NCBI GenBank assembly: GCA_946409545.1
Contig: CAMJWT010000018.1
Location: forward strand, 1-35,816
Origin: RUG12783 sp946409545
GTDB taxonomy: Bacteria; Bacillota_I; Bacilli_A; RF39; UBA660
DNA: 35,816 nucleotides
Reading direction: 5' to 3'
Notes under the pieces: generated by a model
The model's database searches: none
What the model was told of the DNA's origin: nothing
Seen by the model: only the letters and a program-made list of their open reading frames with translations
Program-made: the position numbers and the translations under genes
In this document: one piece after another, positions 31,678 through 35,816 of the stretch
Layout: each line of letters starts with the position of its first letter
Position numbering within the stretch: position 1 is the stretch's first letter

Positions 31678-32115
31678 ATGGAAAAAGCTCGAAAGGATGT
31701 ATTAGATTTTGTTAGTGAAACATATGATACTGAATTTGAAAGCAAAAAAATAGGTGATATTGTATGGGATGCTATGCATTATTACAATGTAAAAGTAAGT
31801 AATGATTATAATCATTATAGTGTAAAAGATTTCATTACCTTATATCATATTGATTGTTTGCTTGAAAAAGGTGAAATTACGGAAAATGATCGTAATTGTT
31901 TAATTAGATTGTTTTATCAAAGAAAAGATCTTTATGGACGTATTGGAAGAGATAAAAAAGAAGATAGTAATCTTTGCGCAAAGATTGATTTAATTGATGA
32001 AATCTTTGAAAGATATAATATAGGATCTTTTGATTTATCAACAATGATATATAATAATGCAATCCTTAAAGAAAAGATTGATTTAAATAGTGAACTTGCT
32101 AAAAGAAAATTATAA
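31678..32115 (+). CDS. uncharacterised 145-aa protein
   Basis: Soluble, charged helical protein with no signal or membrane segment and no family I recognise. AGGAGGG lies 7 nt upstream of ATG. Its last codons form one side of the terminator stem. It starts 16 nt after tRNA-Thr and is presumably in the same transcript. Confidence 0.65.
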   Translation: MEKARKDVLDFVSETYDTEFESKKIGDIVWDAMHYYNVKVSNDYNHYSVKDFITLYHIDCLLEKGEITENDRNCLIRLFYQRKDLYGRIGRDKKEDSNLCAKIDLIDEIFERYNIGSFDLSTMIYNNAILKEKIDLNSELAKRKL

Positions 32116-32136
32116 AAAATAATTTTCTTTTTTTTA
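32105..32136 (+). terminator. terminator overlapping the gene end
   Basis: GAAAATTAT-AAAAA-ATAATTTTC (32105-32113 with 32119-32127) then a T-tract. Confidence 0.85.
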
Positions 32137-32194
32137 TATTATGATTAATTAAAAAAAATCAATGTGTAAATAAGAAAAAAAGACATTTAATATA

Positions 32195-32223
32195 TTGAAA
32201 CCGAGAAAAACATTTGCTATAAT
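32195..32223 (+). promoter_or_regulatory. promoter of the Pro/Val/Glu repeat gene
   Basis: TTGAAA (32195-32200), 17 nt, TATAAT (32218-32223). Start near 32230, about 15 nt before ATG. Confidence 0.7.
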
Positions 32224-32244
32224 CTTATTATAGAGAGGTATAGG

Positions 32245-33363
32245 ATGACCGAGCGCAATGAACAAGGTTTTGTAAGGGATATTAATCAAGCAATTGAAGA
32301 AATTAAACAATACAATCAAAGCTCTAAAGAAAAAGTTCGAGCTCTGATAAACTTACCGTTTGATTTTAATGATGTTCCTTCGATTAATAATTATATTAAT
32401 GAAGAGACAACACAAGCGGTTGAGTGTATCGATGAACTAAATAATATTGCAATACTTAATGAGCAAATCCTAGAATTTGATGAGACGTTAAAGTCAAAAT
32501 TTGAAGAGCGCCATAATGAATTAGTTGAGGCGTTAATGAATAGATTGGAAGGTGTATTTAAAATGTATAATAACGAAAATTTAAATCAAAATGTTCAACC
32601 AACTTATCCTGCAGTTGGACAACCTGTTGATGTTCAAACTCCTCAAGTAGAAGAATTTAATCCTGTAACTCCTGTAGAAAGCTATGCAGCACCTGCTGTA
32701 GAAGCTGTTCCTCAAACTTATGGTGTTGCACCAGAAACGTTTGCAGAACCAACAGTTCAAGAACCAGTAGCAGAAGTTCCTGCAATGGATATGCCTGCTG
32801 TTGAACTTCCAACAATGGAAGCTCCTGCTGTTCCTGAACAAGTAGCAGATGTTCCAGAAGTTGAAGCACCAGTTGTTTCTGAACCAGTAGCAGAAATTCC
32901 TGCAATGGATATGCCAGTTGTAGAACTTCCAGCTGTTGGAGCTCCTGTAGCTGAATTTACTGCAGTAGATGCTCCTGTAGAAGAACTTCCACAAGCTGAA
33001 GAAGGATTCGTTGGACCAGAATTAACTGATGAATTATTTAGTGATGAAGCTAAAGCATTAGCTGGTATTATTGTTCCAACTGTAGAAGAATTACCTGAAT
33101 CTGCTGATTTAAATGATAAAGTTGAAGCACCAGAGGTTCCTGCTGAAGAAGAAAAAGAAGAAGTTGAGGAAAAACCAGTTGCTGAAGATGAAGAAGACGA
33201 AGAAATTCGTAGAATTAGAGAACATCATAGAGAAATGGAAGAAGTAGAAGTCAGAATGTGGAAAAATAAGAAAACCCTTGAAGAAAAGAGATTAGAAATT
33301 GCTGATCTAGAACAAGGTTTAGCAGCTGACGAAGAAGAGCTTGAAAGATTGCGTAGAATGTAA
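32245..33363 (+). CDS. low-complexity Pro/Ala/Val/Glu repeat protein with coiled-coil ends
   Basis: 372 aa in three parts: a helical head (about 1-110), a disordered Pro-Ala-Val-Glu-Met middle (about 115-300), and an acidic then basic coiled-coil tail (EIRRIREHHREMEEVEVR and onward). The middle contains a 40-residue unit in two tandem copies (32761-32880 and 32881-33000), with EPVAE(V/I)PAMDMP at its start. There is no signal peptide or membrane span. Such spacers with coiled coils are typical of cytoskeletal or scaffold proteins; function unknown. A 64-aa gene follows 2 nt after the stop. Confidence 0.75.
   Translation: MTERNEQGFVRDINQAIEEIKQYNQSSKEKVRALINLPFDFNDVPSINNYINEETTQAVECIDELNNIAILNEQILEFDETLKSKFEERHNELVEALMNRLEGVFKMYNNENLNQNVQPTYPAVGQPVDVQTPQVEEFNPVTPVESYAAPAVEAVPQTYGVAPETFAEPTVQEPVAEVPAMDMPAVELPTMEAPAVPEQVADVPEVEAPVVSEPVAEIPAMDMPVVELPAVGAPVAEFTAVDAPVEELPQAEEGFVGPELTDELFSDEAKALAGIIVPTVEELPESADLNDKVEAPEVPAEEEKEEVEEKPVAEDEEDEEIRRIREHHREMEEVEVRMWKNKKTLEEKRLEIADLEQGLAADEEELERLRRM
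32761..33000 (+). repeat. 120-bp tandem coding repeat (two copies)
   Basis: Copies at 32761-32880 and 32881-33000 share a near-identical first half (GAACCAGTAGCAGAA, CCTGCAATGGATATGCC). The unit is a multiple of 3, so copy number can change in frame. Confidence 0.75.
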
Positions 33364-33365
33364 AA

Positions 33366-33560
33366 GTGACTCCCGAAAATAAAAAGTATTTAAAAGATAA
33401 TTTTAATGTTGATGCTGATAAATATTCTAAGGATACATTAAAAGCTATCTTGATAATGATAGATAAGAAAATACTCATATCTACCAAAAAGATGTTAGAG
33501 GAGAATAAAGCACTTGAAGCTCAAATTAAATACTGTGATTCGTATTTAGATAATAATTAA
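33366..33560 (+). CDS. uncharacterised 64-aa coiled-coil protein
   Basis: Starts with GTG 2 nt after the stop of the repeat protein. The ribosome site is weak, so translation is probably coupled. Highly charged, helical, with a short coiled coil (TKKMLEENKALEAQIKY). No family recognised. An intrinsic terminator follows immediately. It may bind the coiled-coil tail of its partner (inference). Confidence 0.6.
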   Translation: MTPENKKYLKDNFNVDADKYSKDTLKAILIMIDKKILISTKKMLEENKALEAQIKYCDSYLDNN

Positions 33561-33581
33561 GAGGTTAATACCTCTTTTTTT
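33559..33581 (+). terminator. intrinsic terminator
   Basis: AAGAGGT-TAAT-ACCTCTT (33559-33565 with 33570-33576), followed by T-tract. Confidence 0.85.
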
Positions 33582-33593
33582 ATTACTTTTTTC

Positions 33594-33622
33594 TTGCATC
33601 TTTAAGAGATTTATGATAATAT
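33594..33622 (+). promoter_or_regulatory. promoter of the third tRNA-His
   Basis: TTGCAT (33594-33599), 17 nt, TAATAT (33617-33622). Start near 33629. Confidence 0.65.
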
Positions 33623-33637
33623 TTATATACGTGTGAT

Positions 33638-33714
33638 GGTGGAATTGGTGAAGCGGTTAACACACCAGATTGTGGCTCTGGCATGCAAGGGTTCGATCCC
33701 CTTATTCCACCCCA
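33638..33714 (+). tRNA. trnH: tRNA-His(GUG), copy 3
   Basis: G-1 opposite C73, acceptor GTGGAAT/ATTCCAC, anticodon loop TTGTGGC (GUG), T-loop TTCGATC, encoded CCA. It differs clearly in stems from the two tandem copies at 8881 and 8996. It has its own promoter and terminator. Confidence 0.97.
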
Positions 33715-33725
33715 TTTATGAAATT

Positions 33726-33752
33726 AGCCCTTATTAAAGGGCTTTTTCTTTT
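33726..33752 (+). terminator. terminator after tRNA-His copy 3
   Basis: AGCCCTT-ATTA-AAGGGCT (33726-33732 with 33737-33743), then TTTTCTTTT. Confidence 0.85.
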
Positions 33753-33767
33753 GTATGAGGTTTTATT

Positions 33768-34646
33768 ATGTGGATGGTATATGCGATTTTAACATTCTTT
33801 TTATGGGGTATAGCGGATTTGTTCTATAAAAAGGGTAATAATGATAGTGATAAATATAGTCATTTAAAAACAGGTATTATGGTTGGTTTAGTAATGGGTA
33901 TTCATGCTCTTATCTATTACTTTTCAAAAGATGTTAAATTTGATTTAATGAGTGTCTTAAAATATTTACCAGTATCTCTTTGTTATATCATATCAATGAT
34001 TATTGGTTATAAAGGACTAAAATATATTAATTTATCGATATCTAGTCCTATTCAAAATTCATCAGGTTTAATTACTAGTTTATTACTTGTTATTATTTTT
34101 AAAGTTAAATTATCTATTTGGGAAGTTATTGCTTTAATTGTTATGGCTATTGGCGTTGTAATGTTATCGGTTATCGAGAACAAAAAAGATATCAAAGTTG
34201 CTTTTAAAAAGATAACGGTTGCTGCGATTATGTTCCCTTTATTATATTGTGTAATAGATGGTGCTGGTACTTTTCTTGATTCGATATATTTGGATATGAA
34301 AGAAATTATTGATGAAGATATGGCTTTAATTGCCTATGAATTAACTTTCTTTATTTATGGTGTAATTTCATTTATTTATCTAAAACTTAAAAAAGTAAAA
34401 ATAAAAGTAAAAGATGAAAAGAATAGACTTAGTGCTGCAATCTTTGAAACTTTAGGTCAATTTACATATGTTTTTGCAATTACTAGTCATTCTGTTATAA
34501 CAGCTCCTATTGTGGCTTGTTATAGTGCCTTATCTGTTCTATTATCTAGGATATTCTTAAAAGAAAAGATTAGTAAATTACAATATTTGGCATTATTTTT
34601 GATTTTTGGATCTATTATTATGTTAGCAATCTTAGAAGAAATATAA
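33768..34646 (+). CDS. EamA/DMT-family transporter
   Basis: 292 aa with about ten membrane helices in two halves, the drug/metabolite transporter layout. Start AILTFFLWGIADLFYKKG, first repeat end PIQNSSGLITSLLLVIIF, second repeat ITAPIVACYSALSVLLSRIFLKEKI, shown in parts. Substrate cannot be predicted. The middle loop between halves is charged. The ATG follows GAGG at 8 nt and a terminator. Confidence 0.85.
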   Translation: MWMVYAILTFFLWGIADLFYKKGNNDSDKYSHLKTGIMVGLVMGIHALIYYFSKDVKFDLMSVLKYLPVSLCYIISMIIGYKGLKYINLSISSPIQNSSGLITSLLLVIIFKVKLSIWEVIALIVMAIGVVMLSVIENKKDIKVAFKKITVAAIMFPLLYCVIDGAGTFLDSIYLDMKEIIDEDMALIAYELTFFIYGVISFIYLKLKKVKIKVKDEKNRLSAAIFETLGQFTYVFAITSHSVITAPIVACYSALSVLLSRIFLKEKISKLQYLALFLIFGSIIMLAILEEI

Positions 34647-34654
34647 AATAATTG

Positions 34655-34683
34655 TTGACTTTATCGTAATTTATAGATATAAT
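34655..34683 (+). promoter_or_regulatory. promoter of tRNA-Ala
   Basis: TTGACT (34655-34660), 17 nt, TATAAT (34678-34683). Confidence 0.75.
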
Positions 34684-34714
34684 CTTAAATGTTGATTAAT
34701 TAAATCAACGTTTT

Positions 34715-34790
34715 GGGGCATTAGCTCAGCTGGGAGAGCGTCACGCCTGCACCGTGAAGGTCAGCGGTTCGATCCCGCTATGCTCCACCA
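34715..34790 (+). tRNA. trnA: tRNA-Ala(UGC) with C33
   Basis: Full cloverleaf with the G3-U70 pair that marks alanine tRNAs, A73 and CCA. Anticodon stem TCACG/CGTGA and loop CCTGCAC give anticodon UGC. Position 33, almost always U, is C here. Confidence 0.93.
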
Positions 34791-34799
34791 TTTTGAATT

Positions 34800-34823
34800 A
34801 AACATGCGTTTGCATGTTTTTTT
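34800..34823 (+). terminator. terminator after tRNA-Ala
   Basis: AAACATGC-GTTT-GCATGTTT, then TTTT. Confidence 0.85.
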
Positions 34824-34825
34824 GT

Positions 34826-34855
34826 TAAAAAAAATAATATCTTTCGATATTATTT
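34826..34855 (-). terminator. terminator of the small membrane protein gene
   Basis: On the minus strand AAATAATATC-GAAA-GATATTATTT (34855-34832) is followed by T-tract. The stem overlaps the stop codon (34852-34850). Confidence 0.75.
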
Positions 34856-35242
34856 TTTCATTTTATCATTAATTTCTTTAACTTGATTGAACATCATTAA
34901 GAATAATAATGAGAATTCAAACATAATTCTTATGGATAAGTTTCCAAGAATTAATAAGCCAAAGAATGCTGCTGGACTACTAATGAATGCAAATGATGAT
35001 AAAGTAATATAAATTGTTAATATTAAGTATATTATCTTTAGGATTACTTCTATACACATCTTTTTGAATGATAAAAATTCATATAACCATTTAACAAATC
35101 CTTTGAATTTTCCATCATTCTTTTTAGTTAAGAATAAGAAGTATGTTAATATACCACCAATAACACCAAGAATTAAACTAACAATGATCCAAATTTCAGC
35201 ACCATTAGAATATCCATAGCCACTACTTACTACGTAACGCAT
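34850..35242 (-). CDS. uncharacterised 130-aa membrane protein
   Basis: About three membrane helices: residues 16-38 (IWIIVSLILGVIGGILTYFLF), and two in 62-115. A Gly/Tyr-rich start (SSGYGYSNGAE) lies outside or inside before helix 1, a basic loop KKNDGKFKG follows, and the tail is charged. No family recognised. AAAGGAG precedes the ATG. Convergent with tRNA-Ala. Confidence 0.7.
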   Translation of the reverse strand: MRYVVSSGYGYSNGAEIWIIVSLILGVIGGILTYFLFLTKKNDGKFKGFVKWLYEFLSFKKMCIEVILKIIYLILTIYITLSSFAFISSPAAFFGLLILGNLSIRIMFEFSLLFLMMFNQVKEINDKMKK

Positions 35243-35385
35243 GATAAAGCTCCTTTCAAGTTAAATATTAACAAAAAAATGGTGTTTTTGCAATAAAATA
35301 TATCCTTTTTATTAGTTATATTGATGGTTTTTATTAAAAAAATGGTAATAATAAGTGTCATATTATCTTTTTTTCTTTATTTTAT

Positions 35386-35414
35386 TTGACTTTAGTTAGT
35401 GTTTATGATAGAAT
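35386..35414 (+). promoter_or_regulatory. promoter of rplU
   Basis: TTGACT (35386-35391), 17 nt, TAGAAT (35409-35414). Predicted start near 35421. The rest of 35243-35385 holds only AT-rich sequence without a gene. Confidence 0.7.
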
Positions 35415-35424
35415 TTTTAATGTT

Positions 35425-35490
35425 TGAAACCTCGTATTCAAACCGCATAGAAAAGGTTATAAACCAATTGGTACCTTAATAGCGAGTGAA
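35425..35490 (+). ncRNA. L21 leader (ribosomal protein autoregulatory RNA)
   Basis: The 5' UTR of rplU has a compact conserved-looking structure: CCTCG...AAACCGC at the left, AAGGT/ACCTT around the ACC-AATT-GGT hairpin, and TAGCGAG before the ribosome site, as in the Firmicutes L21 leader. CTCG/CGAG and ATTC/GAAT could pair as a pseudoknot. Probably binds L21 and represses its own operon. Confidence 0.55.
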
Positions 35491-35511
35491 TTATTTAAAA
35501 GGAGGATATAT

Positions 35512-35811
35512 ATGAAAGCAGTAATTAAAACTGGTGGTAAACAATATTACGTTGCTGAAGGTGATCTAATTTACGTTGAAAAATTAGAAGGCGAAGCAGG
35601 CGATAAAGTTACTTTTGATGAAGTTTTAATGTTAGGTGACGAATGTGGTAACCCTACAGTTAAGGGTGCTAAAGTTACTGGTGAAATCGTAAAACACGGT
35701 AAAGGTAAGAAAATTAAAATATTTACTTATAAGCCTAATACTACTTCTACTAGAAAGAAGAAAGGTCATAGACAACCATATACACAAGTTAAAATTAATA
35801 AGATTGGTTAA
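35512..35811 (+). CDS. rplU: 50S ribosomal protein L21
   Basis: 99 aa; start KAVIKTGGKQYYV and the late KKKGHRQPYTQVKI are the L21 signatures. GGAGG lies 7 nt upstream. It binds 23S rRNA. An ATG at 35814-35816, 2 nt after its stop, is probably the start of the next gene; in Firmicutes this is usually the ribosomal-processing protease Prp followed by rpmA. Confidence 0.97.
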   Translation: MKAVIKTGGKQYYVAEGDLIYVEKLEGEAGDKVTFDEVLMLGDECGNPTVKGAKVTGEIVKHGKGKKIKIFTYKPNTTSTRKKKGHRQPYTQVKINKIG

Positions 35812-35816
35812 TTATG

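Noticed and set aside
32581..32994. Two minus-strand frames opposite the Pro/Val/Glu repeats
   Set aside because: Artefact of the low-complexity repeat; products are repetitive mirror sequences.
1..35816. CRISPR array, insertion sequence, prophage or integrase
   Set aside because: No regularly spaced repeats, transposase, recombinase or phage structural genes were seen. Neighbouring base composition is uniform.
1..35816. UGA read as Trp (Mycoplasma code)
   Set aside because: tsaE and the PfkB gene end in UGA with perfect ATGA overlaps to the next start, and Trp is encoded by TGG throughout.

Overview
The window looks like a chromosomal segment of an uncultivated, very AT-rich Bacillota lineage with a reduced genome, of the Bacilli / RF39-like kind. 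The evidence is the strongly AU-biased codon use, the strong AGGAGG-type ribosome sites, the many A-tract/hairpin/U-tract terminators, a Mn riboswitch of Firmicutes type and an L21 (rplU) leader. UGA is used as a stop (tsaE, the PfkB gene) and tryptophan is UGG, so this is not a Mycoplasma using code 4. Taxonomy is inferred from gene content and style only.

Layout. 1-98 is the 3' part of a 5S rRNA. 221-2717 is the t6A operon tsaE-tsaB-(rimI-tsaD fusion). 2726-3079 is a yybP-ykoY Mn2+ riboswitch controlling a 58-aa membrane peptide gene. 3087-4797 is a promoter, tiny ORF and terminator, then a uracil permease with an unusual Cys-rich extracellular loop. 4903-5667 is an unknown gene. 5685-9072 is the most tightly organised unit: promoter, leader peptide with three consecutive His codons, alternative RNA hairpins ending in a terminator, a second promoter, four overlapping genes (PRTase-like, LOG/SLOG-like, PfkB kinase with a Cys4 insert, HAD), then two tandem tRNA-His genes. 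9090-12585 holds a YgjV membrane protein, an E2-acyltransferase-like protein on the minus strand, and a GNAT-M20 peptidase pair. 12582-22810 (minus strand) is a tandem array of four large paralogous adenylate-forming (ANL) proteins followed by a LysR regulator. It forms two transcription units with near-copy promoters.

22884-28019 carries dinB, a two-AAA-domain ClpX-like protein whose first ATPase domain is degenerate, and a phosphoglycerate-mutase-like pseudoenzyme. 28056-28540 has no convincing gene but has a good promoter, three strong hairpins and an intrinsic terminator, so it is a candidate structured ncRNA. 28601-31196 encodes two surface proteins (one anchored with DUF6273-like repeats, one NAGPA-type phosphodiester glycosidase). 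31262-33560 holds four small or low-complexity uncharacterised proteins around a tRNA-Thr. The end holds a third tRNA-His, an EamA transporter, a tRNA-Ala with an odd anticodon loop, a small membrane protein and rplU with its leader.

Best candidates for something undescribed are (1) the four-fold ANL array with a shared uncharacterised C-terminal region and no visible carrier protein, and (2) the His-leader / PRTase-LOG-PfkB-HAD / tRNA-His cassette. All functional statements beyond recognised families are inference.
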